64,000 bases of DNA from Aurelia coerulea (taxonomy: Eukaryota; Cnidaria; Scyphozoa; Semaeostomeae; Ulmaridae). The number at the start of each line of letters is the position of its first letter. Position 1 is the first letter of the stretch. This document shows, piece after piece, positions 20,090 through 32,600 of the stretch. The notes under the pieces are model-generated. The model was not told where the DNA came from. It did no database searches and saw only the letters and a program-made list of their open reading frames with translations. The position numbers and the translations under genes are program-made. The stretch is taken from positions 7,876,501 through 7,940,500 of the forward strand of contig CM076955.1 in NCBI GenBank assembly GCA_039566865.1. The letters are read 5' to 3'.

Positions 20090-20966
20090 TAACCCTATTT
20101 GTACTGGGGGGGGGCGTTTTTCGCCCCCCCTAACAGACTTTGCTGCGTTACGCTAAAACGACAAGAGTTATAACCACCAGTTTTGGTGACTTTTACTCAG
20201 GCAATTAATTTCTTAACATTTCATTGTTCTACCTCTGATCATGTGACCACAGTAATACCATATTTGGAGAGTAGTCAACAAAAAAAAGCTTAAAATGTCC
20301 GTAGATTTCGACTCGTTTGCTTGATCGATCTCATACATGCACCAATCGATTGCATTTGATGAGTACTTTCATTTGATATATAAATTTTTCATATTTGCTA
20401 ATGTCAGCAAAATTTAATATCTATGACGTCATTCACATTTATGACGTCATTTACCTAATAAAGAAGTGTCAAATATAAATTTTTTTGGTTTAATTTGCTT
20501 CATCTTATTAATTTAATTCATTTTGAGTCTATATTTACCAGATAAAAGGGCAGGACTGGCAAAAACCTGCGATTAAAGTAAATGCATGCAACAAAAGGCT
20601 AATTTAAGGCTAATTGTGCTAAAAATAGAAACTAAAAAAATTTGCAACGTATGTATTTTTAAACTATAACATGTTTCCTACTATTTGAAACAAATTTGGA
20701 GAAAATCGGTTGAGTGGTTGATTAAATAGAATTTTTCTGGTTAAGAAGGTATAAATTTGCCAATTTTCGTCAGTTTTTCGGTTGCCTAGCAACGAATCAC
20801 GTGACTTATTAATTTTCATTGTTATATTTGAATAGCCAATTGTCTAAAGAACAATAGAGGTAAGTCTTATCGTTGTATCTTTTGTAGTTTTGAAGAAAAA
20901 GAAGGGGGCGAAAAACGCCCCCCCCAGTACAAAATACCTAAAAAATCGCCCAGTACAGATAGGGTT
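20090..20966. mobile_element. MITE with hairpin ends (GGGCGTTTTTCGCCCC)
   Basis: Left end TAACCCTATTTGTACTGGG and right end complement TAACCCTATCTGTACTGGG form the inverted repeat. Each end also contains a GC stem closing on TTTTT (GGGGCG...CGCCCC). The interior contains two TGACGTCAT boxes (20424 and 20445) and GATGTCAGCAAAAT-like sequence. An inverted relative with the same boxes occupies 33422-34080. No reliable target duplication was found. Confidence 0.75.
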
Positions 20967-22399
20967 AAAGTAGTTAAAATAGTTTATTTTCCTTTATTAT
21001 CTTTATCTAATGGCCTCGGGGTAAACACGTCCTTTTGCTCCCTGGGGTTGATCGTCCTAGTAGTATTGTAGAGTAATTTTGTAAGTAATGTAGTTCGTAA
21101 TGTGTATTGTAAATTTTAATTGGAATATATTACATGAAAAAACTCTAAAATCTCCAAAAAACGCACGGAAACTCCATTCTTTACCCCTACAGGATCTGCT
21201 TAGCCATGTGTGTAGCCCATTGAGGCACAAGCAAGATATTATCAGCTTGGAATTGGTTTATTCCATCTCTTTCTACGCAACAAGCAGTCACACGTGTAAA
21301 AGCGACCCACCTCTCTTCCCTCGGCGACGGTTCTGGCCATTTCCACTTCACTTTTAAACCATTACACCATTTGCAGTTTTCCTATTTGTCTAATGTGTGC
21401 CATGGGCAAAAGGGGCATTAACTGGGGACAATGGGTCTTTAAGCCTAGAAAAGTGAAGTGAAAATTGTCCATTGGTCACAATTCCTCTCAAATAGCGATC
21501 TTCCGTCGCACTCGGGTATCTTAGTTGATTTGAAAGGAAGAGTGACCTCTTGGGTTACTATTTCTTGCAGTAAGGAGAAGGAGCTATTATGCTCATTCTC
21601 TTTCCTTGCAAGACGCTTTTGACATGATGTCACTGACTGCGTGCTACCTTACCAATTCACGTTAAAAGATTCCTTTAATGACATCATCTTATCAAAGAAG
21701 ATGATCAGTATGGGAAAGTGACATATTATCTTTAATTGCTAAACAATAAGTTGTAAAATTCTTTGAAGACATACCTTATGCATGGATTTAAGCTCTTCTT
21801 ATGATTCTCCAAATGTTTGAGAGCCATTTTAATCTCTTTACAATCACACGGTGACTGAGTTAATGACCAAATAAGAACTTGCCTTTGCACAATCTCATTT
21901 CTTCATTTCATAATATTTTCAGCATTTTCCGTAACCATGGGAGAAAGAAATATGCTGTGAGATTCATTGATAAATTGCAGGAATGAAAGATTGTAAACAA
22001 AGCCTTACGGTGTTCAACGTTCTCGTGAATGAATACTTTTCTTCTCGTCGACCGCATAGCTCAACGGGGTGCCCAGTACTATCCATATCTCAACCATCAA
22101 GTGAGTCGGTTGCACATTCAAGAAAATGAATTACCCAATGGCGATAACACAGTTCAGCAGCTGGGGTCAATCTATATTCAGGATGTTGGCTTGTTTTTTA
22201 CATTACATTTTTCAGCGAAGCTTACTGTTAAAGTTTGACGTCTTTGCAATGAAAAGCTTCCTTGGACTTTTGTAGTGATCTATTTTTAACTTTGAATCTA
22301 TCGAGACTTGTTAATCTGTTTATGGGTCACTAGGACATAGAAAACATTTGACAGAAACAAATATTTAGACGACACAGAAAGGATCTTCAAAGAACGAGC
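20967..22399. other. 1.4-kb segment without an identified gene
   Basis: AT-rich with only short frames (longest about 85 codons at 21100-21357) showing no domain, signal peptide or family likeness. No inverted-repeat element detected. Confidence 0.5.
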
Positions 22400-23489
22400 T
22401 TGATTATTATCATCATTAATATTATTATTATTTTTATCATTGTTTCAGCTTACGCTCTGGCTGTTGGAATTGCCATCATTTCTCCTGTTAGGCGGGTCAT
22501 AACAAATGACCAAGGGCTAACAGGAAATCTCCCTCTTACATCTCTAGCACTTTCCTCAGGATCCTTGCAGTTCCTAACAAGGCAGTCTTTTGTGCAGATC
22601 CGACATCACCCGGTATCCCCAACTTCTCAATCCACCTGTCAAACTCTTTTGTCACACTTCCAAGGGCACCTACAACCACAGGAACAACCTGCACCTTCTC
22701 AATTGCCACAGTCTCCCAATTTCCCTTCGCAAGTCCTGGTATTTCTCCACCTTTTCTCTTTCCTTTTCATGTACTCTTCCATCGGCGGGCACTGCAATAT
22801 CCACAATTACACAGCTTTTTTCCTTTTTATCAAGTATAACAATGTCTGGCCTCCTTGCCTCTATCACATTATCGCATTGTATATTTATATCCCACAACAA
22901 TTTTACACTTTCATTCTCTACCGCTCCTTCTGGGTTATGTTCATACCATCTTTCCTTATGTTCTAATGCATTTTTCTTGCACAGTTCCCAATGAATTTTC
23001 TTTGCTACATTATCATGGCGTCTCTAGTATTCTTTCTGAGCTAATTTTTCACATTCACTTATTATGTGTTGCACACTTTCTCCTTTCTTTCCACACATCC
23101 TACAAAGAGGATTGTCAATGCTCTTATCAATGTGGTGCTTTACATAATTTGTTCTGATCGCCTGTTCCTGTGCAGCACATAACAACATCTCCGTTTCAAC
23201 TTTTAAATCACTTCTGGCTAACCAATTCCAGGCTTTGTCCTTGTCTACCTTCTCCGGCATTTCCCTGATGAACTGTCCATACATCCTTTTCCCCTTCCTC
23301 TTGTCTTTAAGCTCCTGAGCCTTCTTTCGTTTGAATTCACTCTTACTGATAGTACTTTGTGTCTCAATCGTCCCTGATGTACAAACCCCCTGAATTAACT
23401 TTTCTGCAGAATTCAATACATACAAGCCTAAGCTATTTTCCTCTCCTCTAACATAATGTTCTATGCCTATCAAACCTTTGCCTCCTTAT
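22400..23489 (-). mobile_element. 5'-truncated LINE with restriction-like endonuclease, between ATT-rich tracts
   Basis: Minus-strand copy. Its 5' truncation point meets the long (ATT)n tract at 23490, and its 3' end meets an imperfect ATT-rich stretch at 22400-22443. Coding remains occupy 22536-23473. Restriction-like-endonuclease LINEs of the R4/Dong type are known to integrate in TAA repeats; the arrangement here fits that habit. Confidence 0.82.
22536..23473 (-). pseudogene. LINE ORF C-terminus: zinc knuckle and PD-(D/E)XK-type endonuclease (broken)
   Basis: From the N-terminal side it shows the post-RT region (KAWNWLARSDLKVETE), a CCHC knuckle (LCRMCGKKGESVQHIISEC), then after one in-frame TAG near 23024 the restriction-like endonuclease part (EARRPDIVILDKKEK, IVDIAVPAD). 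After a frameshift near 22690 the closing segment follows (VVPVVVGALGSVTKEFD, ALLGTARILRKVLEM and a stop at 22536-22538). The endonuclease would nick the target for reverse transcription. The reverse transcriptase itself is lost by truncation. One stop and one frameshift make it non-functional. Confidence 0.85.

Positions 23490-23938
<449 letters not shown>

Positions 23939-24023
<85 letters not shown>
23939..24023. repeat. (ATT)n microsatellite, about 28 units
   Basis: Pure ATT repeats between a LINE fragment (left) and the 3' end of a Penelope-like element (right). Confidence 0.97.
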
Positions 24024-26150
24024 GTAAAAGTAAAGATTGATACGTCTTGTTTGCTAGTTAATAACACGCAAGGAAAACAAGATATTTTCATGAAAATTTT
24101 CGATCTTTCGTAGATCTTCTTCAGTCACAATGAAGCGTTCTATAAATAACTAAAACGTTAAGTAGCTATTGGAGAATGTTGCATTCTATGAACTATCGAA
24201 TTAAGAGTTCGCTAAACTGCAAAGTTCGATTAATGTGGCGAAACAGGGACGAAACAGATAAAGTAAATAAGAATTATGATCAAGTTTTAGAAAAAATCTT
24301 GTAATATGTCTTTCCGAATTCATTCATGGTATTGTTCAGACCACGAGGCTCTCTCGTGTTGAGACTAGTCATCCAGACAGAGTGTCATGATCACCCTCTA
24401 CATTTTGCAAGATGTGTACAGTTTAAGTCTCTGTCGAAATCATAGTCGTGGCTTTCGAAAAAGTGTCTTCCCAGTTCTGTGGCGTCCAGATCATGCTTTG
24501 CATCGCTTCTATGCTTGTTGAATCTTTGACTCAATGTTGTCGATGTGTAGCCTACGTATAACTGTTTGTGTTTTCTGCACTCGGCGGCATAAATAACACT
24601 TTCTGTGGAACAATTCCCTCCTTCAATGAGGCATGATTTACCTGAATTTACGTTGTGCAATTTGTCCACTTGACCCATGTGACTGCACAGTTTGCAGGTC
24701 CGGCCCCGCTTCTTTGTGCCTTCTGCGTGCATCTGACGCTGTAACCATTTCGTCTGATCCTTTGTTCAGATTTAATTAGTGTGGCTCGAATATTAGTATT
24801 TCTTCTGAAGGAAACAATTGGAGGCTCTGGAAAGACATTTTTAAGCTTTGGATGTTCATCAATCATGATCCGATAGTTCCCGTGTAATAGTTTAGAAATT
24901 CCTTTGAATTTCTGATGCCAGTTCACCACTAGGGGTATCCTCTGATTTGAAATGCTGGGTATTTTCGCTTTTGGCTGTAGTAATTCCTGATGATCCTTCT
25001 GCGCAACAACCTCAGCAATTCGTATCATCTTCCCTCTTGAATATCCTCGCTGAACATAAAACTTGACAAACTCGGATGCATGCTTTCGATAGTTGTTGAT
25101 AAGAGTGCAAATTCTTCGGATTCTAATGAATTGTGAAAGTGGGTTGGAGCGTATGGTATGCGGAGGATGATCAGATGAATTATGTAAATAGGTGTGTGTT
25201 GCTGTTGCTTTACTGTATAGTTCGGTTATGATTTTACCATCTTGGATCTTTACACTTGTATCAAGAAATACAACGTTTGAGCTAGTTTATTCCGATGTTA
25301 ACTTGATATTCGAATTGTATTTGTTTTTGGCAGCGTATGAATTACAAAATGATAGAAAATGGTTAAGACTTTTCAGGTCATCTTTCCATACGAAGAAAAA
25401 TGTCATCTATGAATCTGACCCATGAGACTGGACTCTTGCCATATAGTGTTGCATAATCTTCTAATAATTTCGTTTCGAAATGAGACATAAATAGGTTTGC
25501 GAAATTCACAGCCATTGGTGTTCCCATGGCAGTTCCTTTGATTTGATGAAAATACTGTCCCATGAAAGATAACGGGTTCGACTTGAGGATAAACAATATG
25601 AGGTCAGAAATCACCTTGGACGGAATTGACTTTTTTTGTGTTTTTCTAGCACTTCGAAACATGCTTTAGCGCCCTCGTCATGGTCGATATTAGGATAAAG
25701 AGAGCTCACGTCCATTGTTACTAAGAAAATATCGTTCTGATCTTTAATTTCATTGTTTAGACTCTCGACATGCTTTACATTCCGTAATTCCATTGTATCT
25801 TTGATGTAGGAAGAAGTTTTAGTTGCAGCGGGTTTTATGAAGCTGTCTACCCACTCAGAAAGTTTAGCTGTACATGAATCATACCCACTACAGATAGGGC
25901 GCAGTGGTGGAACATTTTCAAAGACTTTGTGAATCTTCGGTAGGCCATAAAAACAGGGCGTTCTATTACCCTCCCTTAATTTAGTATCTTCAACGACGTC
26001 GATGTAACCATTATTGAGCATATCAGTGATTTTCTTGTTTAAAGTCTCTCGATAATCCGGGTTTGGATCTGTGAAGATTTTTTCATAGAATGTTTCATCT
26101 TGAAGTGTCTTAAGGCAAGCTGCATTATAATCGGATTCATAGATTTATAG
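24024..26150 (-). mobile_element. Penelope-like element, minus-strand copy
   Basis: Reads right to left from RT N-terminal sequence near 26148 through GIY-YIG near 24391, then a 3' region of about 360 bp ending at the (ATT)n tract. The 3' region has a CTGAAGA...GATC...GAAA hairpin at 24096-24126. The left part of a second copy in the opposite direction begins immediately after it at 26152. Confidence 0.88.
24391..26148 (-). pseudogene. Penelope-like RT plus GIY-YIG protein, frameshifted
   Basis: Segments in order: N-terminal RT (YESDYNAACLKTLQDE; FYGLPKIHK; PLRPICSGYDS; motif A-like LVTMDVSSLYPNIDH), then after a frameshift near 25640 motif B (QIKGTAMGTPMAVNFANLFM) and motif C (RFIDDIF). A second break near 25378 is followed by the linker (IPLVVNWHQKF, PEPPIVSFRRN), the zinc knuckle (CKLCSHMG) and the GIY-YIG core (ESVIYAAEC...QLYVGYTSTTLSQRFNKHRSDAKHD). 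At least three frame disruptions make it inactive. It is related to, but clearly diverged from, the copy at 27827-29765. Confidence 0.87.
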
Positions 26151-26151
26151 A

Positions 26152-27469
26152 TTCATAGATTCAACAAGCATAGAAGCGATGCAAAAAGTATGATCCGGAC
26201 GCCACAGAACGGAAAGACACTTTTTCGAAAGCCACGACTGTGATTTCGACAGAGACTTAACTGTACACATCTTGCAAAATGTAGAGGGTGATCATGACAC
26301 TCTGGAATTCTATGAAAATGTCTGGATGACTAGGCTCGACCAGAAGCGCCGGGAGGGGGGGGCAAGGGGGGGCGGTCGCCCCCCCAATATTCTCCAGGAC
26401 CACTTTTCTAATTCGTCTAATTCCGGTGTAAAATTATGGGGGGGGGGGTAAGGCCAATGACCTTGGCAGTTATAATGTGAGTATCGATTTGTACAATCTT
26501 GCTGTCTTATTGCATTTTCCAACAATCTGTAGGGCATTGACTCGGAATTTTTCTTCTGGTCGTGAAGGTCCTAGACATCTCAACAACATAGCTTGTGCAA
26601 GATCTAAGTCAAGATCCTTTTTCACAAACCAAATGAGGAGAAAGTAGTTGCGTATAGGATGGGTAGTAGGGTACGATTCTTTCGGAGAAATTATGTGAAG
26701 TGACTGGGAGAGTCGTTCTAAGCCAATGTATAGGTTGGATTTTTGAAAAAATCTCCGAGACAAACTATCACAGAATTGTCAAGTTTCAATTTTCTGGCCA
26801 GGCAAATTAGATTGTGAGAGCCGTTCTGGGACAAATTATAGTGTGTTTGCGCAAAAAATTTCCTCTGGTGGTGATTCATAAAAATACTATTACCTAATTA
26901 TGAAAGTTTTCAAATGGGCACTGGTAAAGATGTGATGCATTCTAAACCAAAGAATATCATATTTTTACAAAAATAGTTTCCTGGGGATGCTAATTTAAAC
27001 AACTATTACCAAATTGTCATCAATTCTATTTCACCACCAGGTAACATTTCATCGGTAGGAGTGTTCTATCTAAGCCAAAGTAAAGGACGAGTCCCCGAAA
27101 ATTTTCCTGGGGGCTTTGCCCCCAGCCCCCTCATACTGGACTTTGAAGCTTCTGCTGATCCCGATGCCCTCTTTTCACAAAACTGGGCTCGACACGAGAG
27201 AACCTCGTGGTCTGAACAATACCATGAATGAATTCGGAAAGACATATTACAAGCTTTTTCCTAAAACTGGATCATAGTTTTTATTTACTTTATCTGTTTC
27301 GCCACATTAATCGAACTTTACAGTTTAGCAAACTCTTAATTCGAAAGTTCATAGAATGCAACATTCTCCAATAGCTACTTTTAGTTATTTATAGAACGCT
27401 CCATTATGACTGAAGAAGATCTACGAAAGATCGAAAATTTTCATGAAAATATCTTGTTTTCCTTGCGTA
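26152..27469 (+). mobile_element. Penelope-like element, inverted partner copy (3' part), interrupted
   Basis: From 26158 the plus strand repeats, in inverse, the GIY-YIG C-terminus and 3' region of the minus-strand copy (24100-24510), including the CTGAAGA hairpin at 27410-27437. It is split by the element at 26341-27185 and ends at the (ATT)n tract at 27470. A repeated ATAGATTCATAGATT stretch marks the head-to-head junction at about 26140-26160. Inverted pairs with 5' truncation are a known Penelope arrangement. Confidence 0.85.
26341..27185. mobile_element. hAT-like MITE inserted in the Penelope copy
   Basis: Begins CAGAAGCGCCGGGAGG and ends ...CACAAAACTG. GGCTCGAC flanks at 26333-26340 and 27186-27193 and is single in the uninterrupted Penelope sequence, so both ends are exact. 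G- and C-run hairpins lie inside both ends (GGGGGGCGGTCGCCCCCC; GGGGGCTTTGCCCCC). The terminal inverted repeat beyond CAG/CTG is poor. Frames on its minus strand are not recognised. Confidence 0.82.
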
Positions 27470-27496
27470 TTATTATTATTATTATTGTTATTGTTA

Positions 27497-27581
<85 letters not shown>

Positions 27582-27589
27582 AGATTTGA
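27470..27589. repeat. (ATT)n microsatellite, about 40 units
   Basis: ATT repeats with a few GTT variants at the left edge. It separates the 3' ends of two Penelope-like copies that face each other. Confidence 0.97.
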
Positions 27590-29765
27590 TCGAGATGCCT
27601 TGCTTGCTGATAGTTAACAACAAATAAAAAACAAGACTGCTTGTGTAAAAATTTTCGATCTATCGTAGATCTTCTTCAGTCACTAAATGATAGCATTCTA
27701 TAAATCTAATAGTTAATAAACGCTTAACAAGAGAGAATGTTGCGTTCTATAATGGAAAAAGAATTAAACGTTCTCCTAAATAATGGAATGTATGTTTCTA
27801 ACGATGTGGCGTCATGAAATACGCGGTTAATTCGTTTTGCTAAATAGTTTTAAATGAATACGTCCTAGTTCGTTGCAACTACAGTTCATGCCTAATGGTT
27901 CGTGGGTTCTAAGTCTGGATATCCATTGACTTTCTTTCTGTGCAAGAATAGCAGAGTCCCCTTCAACGTTCTCTAAGACGTGCACCCACAGATCGTGATC
28001 AAAACTGCACAATTCACTGTCATAAAAATGTTTCCCCAACTCCGTTGCTGTTGGATCGTGTTTCGCATCACTCCGATGCTTGTTAAAGCGCTGGGTTAAT
28101 GTTGTCGATGTGTACCCAACATAAAGTAAATTATGCTTTGTGCATTCGGCTGCATAAATTACGTTTTTCAATTGACAAGATCCTTTCATTAAATTTTGCA
28201 TTTCTTCTTTGCATTTATATTTTCTACCTGATCAGTTTGCCCCATGTGGTCGCATAATTTACATGGGCGGCCGCGTTTCTTGGTATTCTTCTGTGTGCAT
28301 CTCACACTCGGTCCTGATGATCTTTTTACCTTTCGCTGACAGGAAACTAGGAGTGAACGAAGGTTTGGATTGCGGCGGTAAGATACAATTGGTGGTTCTG
28401 GAAAGATTTTAGCGAGTTTAGGGTGATCTTCAAGCATTGTTTGATAGTTTCTGTGTAGAATGGAAGCTAGTCCTTTAAATCTTGTGTACCAGTTGATAAC
28501 TAAAGGTACCCTATTGTTGTCATCACAAACATTCGGTTTCTTGTAAGTCAAGAGATCTTGACGGTTTTTCTTTTCTACGTCACTGGCTATCCGAATGAGT
28601 TTAATTTTTGAATATCCTCTGTTATCATAAAAGTTTATAAAGTCCGATGCATGTTTTTGGTAATCAACAACAAGACTGCAAATACCTCGAATTCTGATAA
28701 ACTGCGAGAGTGGGTTAGATCTAATTGTATGGTCTGGATGATCTGAAAGTCTGTGTAAATAAGTGTGTGTTGCCGTAGGTTTGCAGTATAATTCATTGAT
28801 GAGAGAATGTTCATGAATTTTTACTCTTGTATCTAGAAAAACAACCTCCTTCTTGGAGAATTCAGATGTAAATTTGATTTTTGACTTGTAATTGTTCTCT
28901 TCGGCAAAAGAATGCAATAGGAAAGAAATGCTTGTAAACTGACTTGATCACCCTTCCATATGAAAAATATATCGTCGATGTATCTTATTCATGACAATGG
29001 TTTAATTCCATGGTATTTCTGAAAGTTTTGTAGCAATTCCGTTTCAAATTTAGACATGAATAAAGTTGCAAAATTAACGTCCATGGGAGTGCCCATTGCT
29101 GTTCCTTTAACTTGATGGAAGTACTTTTCTTTAAATTTGAGAGCATTGCTTCTGAGGATGAATAGAATCATATCCGAAATGTAACTTGATGGTACTGACT
29201 TATCATTGCGTTTATCAAGTGCTTGTTTACAGGCAAGAGCACCTTCTTCATGGTCAATGTTTGGGTATAAAGAGCATACGCCCATAGTAACGAGATAGAA
29301 TTCTTCTTTAGCAAAAAAATCAAGACGGTCTAAACTCTCTATGTGCTTAACAAAATCAGTAGTATCTCTGATGTAAGAAGATGTTTTCATTGCCACAGGT
29401 TTTATGAAACTATCTACCCATTCTGATAACTTAGCAGTACATGACTCATACCCACTGCAAATTGGTCGTAAAGGTGGGAAATTAGTAAAGTTTTTGTGGA
29501 TTTTAGGAAGGCCGTAGAAGCAAGGAGTTCTTGTACCCTTTCTCAATTTCGTGTTCTCTGTTTCGTTTATATAACCTTTTTTACCCATGTCGTCAATCAT
29601 CAGATTTAAGTCTTTGCGGTATATAGGACTTGGATCGCAATCAAGTTCCTCGTAGGACTGATTATCGGTTAGTGTCTCCAAACAGGCTTCCTCATAATCA
29701 TTGATATTCATTATTGCGATGCCACTACCTTTATCTGCAGGTTTAATCACTATTCTCACAGGACC
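27590..29765 (-). mobile_element. Penelope-like element, second lineage, minus strand
   Basis: 3' end at the (ATT)n tract, with the CTGAAGA...GATC...GAAA hairpin at 27652-27680. Coding remains run to about 29765, where a plus-strand LINE fragment begins. Compared with the 24-26 kb copy, the protein is clearly related but differs at many positions, so they are separate insertions. Confidence 0.87.
27827..29765 (-). pseudogene. Penelope-like RT plus GIY-YIG protein, two breaks
   Basis: Right to left: IVIKPADKGSGIAIMN, FYGLPKIHK, PLRPICSGYES, YLVTMGVCSLYPNIDH (motif A; the usual second aspartate position reads G-V-C), motif B VKGTAMGTPMDVNFATLFM. A break occurs at about 28917-28989 over the motif C region, then VVFLDTRVKIHE, PLVINWYTRFKG, PEPPIVSYRRN, the knuckle PCKLCDHMG, another shift near 28195, and GIY-YIG (NVIYAAEC...LLYVGYTSTTLTQRFNKHRSDAKHDP) with an intact end to 27827. 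The altered motif A and the two breaks predict an inactive enzyme. Confidence 0.87.
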
Positions 29766-29767
29766 GA

Positions 29768-30480
29768 ATGCTTCGGAAATTTCTCCCACAAGAAACTTTG
29801 CGAACTCTCTACGCAGGTATTGTTGAGCCCCACTTTCGATACTGTTGTTCTGTTTGGGGCTGTGCTGGTTCAACTGAAATTAATCAGTTGCAAAAACTTC
29901 AAAAACGTGCTGCTAGGATTGTAACGCATAGCAGCTTCGATGCCCCAAGCAGACCCCTTATTGAAGAGCTGGGATGGAAGACCATTGACGAACTTGTAGC
30001 TTATGAGTCTCAGACAATGGTCTTCAAGTCCTTAAATGAGCTGGCTCCGCAATACCTGTGTGACCTCTTCACACGAAATTCGCAGTGTTCATCCTACAGC
30101 CTTCGTAATACAGGAACTGACCTTAGATTACCCAAGAAAAGGTCAAATAATGGCCAGAGATGTTTCTCCTACAGAGGTGCAAAACTGTGGAATAGCCTCT
30201 CAGCCGAGTCTATGCAGGCAGCCTCACTGAAGAGTTTCAAGACTATTTAGGGACAGGCATCTTTTTCTTTCGATTGATTTTAAATTTTAAACATTATTGT
30301 ACATACGTTTTGAATATTGTAAATAAGGTTTTATAGTTTGATTTAATTAATAGCTTTTTACTTTGTTTCTGTAGATTTTAATTATTGTTTTTATCGGAGG
30401 GCCTCTTGAAAACCAGCTTCTGCTGAAGGGCAACCCTCCATAAAAGAATTAAAATATGAAATATAAAATATAAAATATAT
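29768..30480 (+). mobile_element. 5'-truncated LINE (L2/CR1-like) tail copy
   Basis: Starts within the ORF2 C-terminus and ends with a hairpin (GGAGGGCCTC...GCAACCCTCC, 30397-30441) followed by an AATATAAAAT-type repeated tail. The hairpin plus short tandem tail is characteristic of L2-like LINEs. Its start coincides with the end of the Penelope homology. Confidence 0.82.
29770..30250 (+). CDS. LINE ORF2 C-terminal region (partial, open)
   Basis: About 158 open codons ending in TAG. The sequence KFLPQETLRTLYAGIVEPHFRYCCSVWGCAG followed by LQKLQKRAARIVT is the characteristic post-RT region of CR1/L2-like LINE proteins. No reverse transcriptase motif remains. The ATG at 29768 is at the junction and probably fortuitous. 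Confidence 0.82.
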
Positions 30481-31587
30481 GAAATAAATATCAAGCAAAG
30501 TATAAAAACAGCGATTATTGCCATAGACATTTCGACGGAGAGCCCCCTAGCTCGACTCTTCGGAATTCAGCGTTCAAAAGTATTGGAGCATGGCTCGATG
30601 GTATTATTTTTACAATCTATCGACAATTTTCTGTGGGAAAGTGTATAAGGTTTTATTTCTACATTCTCAGCGAATATTATACTTATATACAGTGTAACTA
30701 TGTACTATATATCAGGAGCGCATTATTGCTCCTCTCATGAATTGCGATTTTCAATACATCACTACGGAGTATACGATAAAATATCATTGTCCCGTGCTAT
30801 ACAAACCTAAAAGGGATACCGCTTTAAGATTTATTATGTATCAAATGTGAATTTCGCAACTTTACTTTTGTGGGTCTGATGAAACTAAGCAGCCCGAATT
30901 ATTGCAAAAGTGGGTTGATCTGCATGCCTGTCGCTCAGAAAAAGCGACTATTCTCACGGAATTTTACGAGATATCATCTAATAGATCATATGGCTATTAA
31001 GTTCGCGCCATTACAGTTAAATAGGTTACAGTTGGCGTGGGCACAAAGAATGAATTTGCATCATGTCTCTACAAGGTATGGAAAAATCTAAAAAATCTTT
31101 ATGGAATTCTATTAGGTGTTCACGGAAGACTATTTTCTTTTTTGAAATTTTAGTTGCAGATATTATCATTGTAAGTAAGGTTTTTCTGTATTAGCACCTG
31201 GAAATTGCGGGACATTCTAGGAGTGTCGTTTTGTAAATTTGTACTTTGAATGATTCATTGTCAATTTTTCAACCGTTGCATTTATCTATTTTTTGTATTT
31301 GCTATCTGTTTGCTGCTCGTTTTCTGAATCAAACTTTAACAACAGTGTATTTTCAAAACGACAAAGATTTAGACAAGACCTGCTTAATACCACTTATTTC
31401 CTAGTTTCTGAGTGTTGGAGAGGGTATTTCCTAGCATATTTCTTCCTTCTATGAGCATTATGTTTCCTTTTGGGAATTCTTGCTTCATGGTAACTACAAG
31501 TAGTCTCCGAAGCACTCCCCATATCTAAATATTTGGTAAGGAGAGCATAAGGTCTGTGAGAATATAACACTATTGAAATGCTTGTTC
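30481..31587. other. 1.1-kb segment without an identified gene
   Basis: AT-rich, with only short frames and no recognised repeat ends. Confidence 0.5.
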
Positions 31588-31956
31588 CTATTCTGAGTCA
31601 AGTGTTGACGAAAATCGTGTAGAGAATTGTATAAAATTTACAAGTCCATTTGACCTGCCCTCCCTTACTTTATCAGGATACCGATGTGGATTCTTTATTG
31701 ACCATCCTAATGCCGATCGGGATCGGTCTTCATCTGGTTTTGCTATTTTGTGAGAAGTCTTTTCTGGTTCATCTTTGATGTTTCTATCAGAAAAAAATTC
31801 TCTTAATTTCAGCCTTCTGACAAATTGAAACACATCATTTGCAAGAGTTTCTCTGTTGAAATTTCCTAGACTTGGACAAAAAGAGAGTCCTAATTCAAGA
31901 ACGCTCTTTTCATCAGTTGTCAATTCCCGGTTGGATAGATTGTAAATTTTTTATTT
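31588..31956 (-). pseudogene. Possible Penelope-like N-terminal region (fragment)
   Basis: A minus-strand frame reads NLSNRELTTDEKSVLELGLSF then CPSLGNFNRETLANDVFQFVRRLKLREFF and ends at a stop at 31588. A conserved LS...LT..E..VL..GL.F.P opening followed by a charged helical stretch is what I associate with the N-termini of Penelope-like proteins in aquatic animals. It is not contiguous with the copies to the left. It could instead be an isolated exon of another repeat family. Confidence 0.4.
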
Positions 31957-32180
31957 GTTTCTACTTTTCTTAAACGGATTTCTGTCATAAAAGTTTGTTT
32001 TCTGAGTATCCGGTTCCAATTCAGTTGCCTTTCTTCGTCCAAATCAGAACAGCAAAACGATTTGTAAGGGGTATTTTCGGTTTGCCTGTATCAAATTTAA
32101 CTTTTTGCTCAAGTTCCTAGGAATGGACCATTTATTTGTATCTTTCACTGATTTTGTTATGTCAATTTCTTTTCTTGGTT

Positions 32181-32600
32181 CTAAAATGGGTCGGACTTTA
32201 GGAAATTGCAAAATTCTTCATTTTCTAAACATGATAGTAAATGCTCTCTCATTTTGCTTTGGTCAAATGTCACTGTTGATGGGTCTTCATTAGATGCTAA
32301 TTCCATGGCAAATGCCAATGCAAAAATACCACAGTCATCAGAACCTTGTTGTTCCGAAACAATAGTCACTTGCAAAATTGTTGGTAAAACTGATTTATCA
32401 GGAGAGTATAGGGAAGTAATTTGTTCTAGAAGTTGTTGCGTCGGTCTCCGATTTAAGCTCTCAAATAGGCGTACACGTCCCCCTATCGAAGTCGATGTCA
32501 CAAAATGATTCGCTCCTGTGTGATGAATGTGAATACTCGGAAAGGGATTGTAGACCAGATTATCAGATTGTAGAACAGATTGTAGACCATTATTATTATC
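32181..32600 (-). pseudogene. ULP1/C48-like cysteine protease fragment
   Basis: A minus-strand frame with the arrangement of the catalytic core of ubiquitin-like-protein proteases: a histidine segment (HHTGANHFVTSTSIGG), an acidic position in the next strand (VRLFES, glutamate where aspartate is usual), a glutamine (SEQQG) and the nucleophile cysteine (SDDCGIFALAFAMEL), then FDQSKMREHLLSCLE near the end. Such domains deSUMOylate proteins and are often carried by DNA transposons. No transposase lies beside it. Upstream, CTACAATCTG is repeated three times, and no start is evident. Confidence 0.6.

Noticed and set aside
22400..22966. 188-codon plus-strand frame with membrane-like stretches
   Set aside because: It is the antisense of the LINE endonuclease region and the ATT tract.
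26310..26763. Minus-strand frames in the element at 26341-27185
   Set aside because: Composition-driven (poly-proline from C runs) and unlike any transposase.
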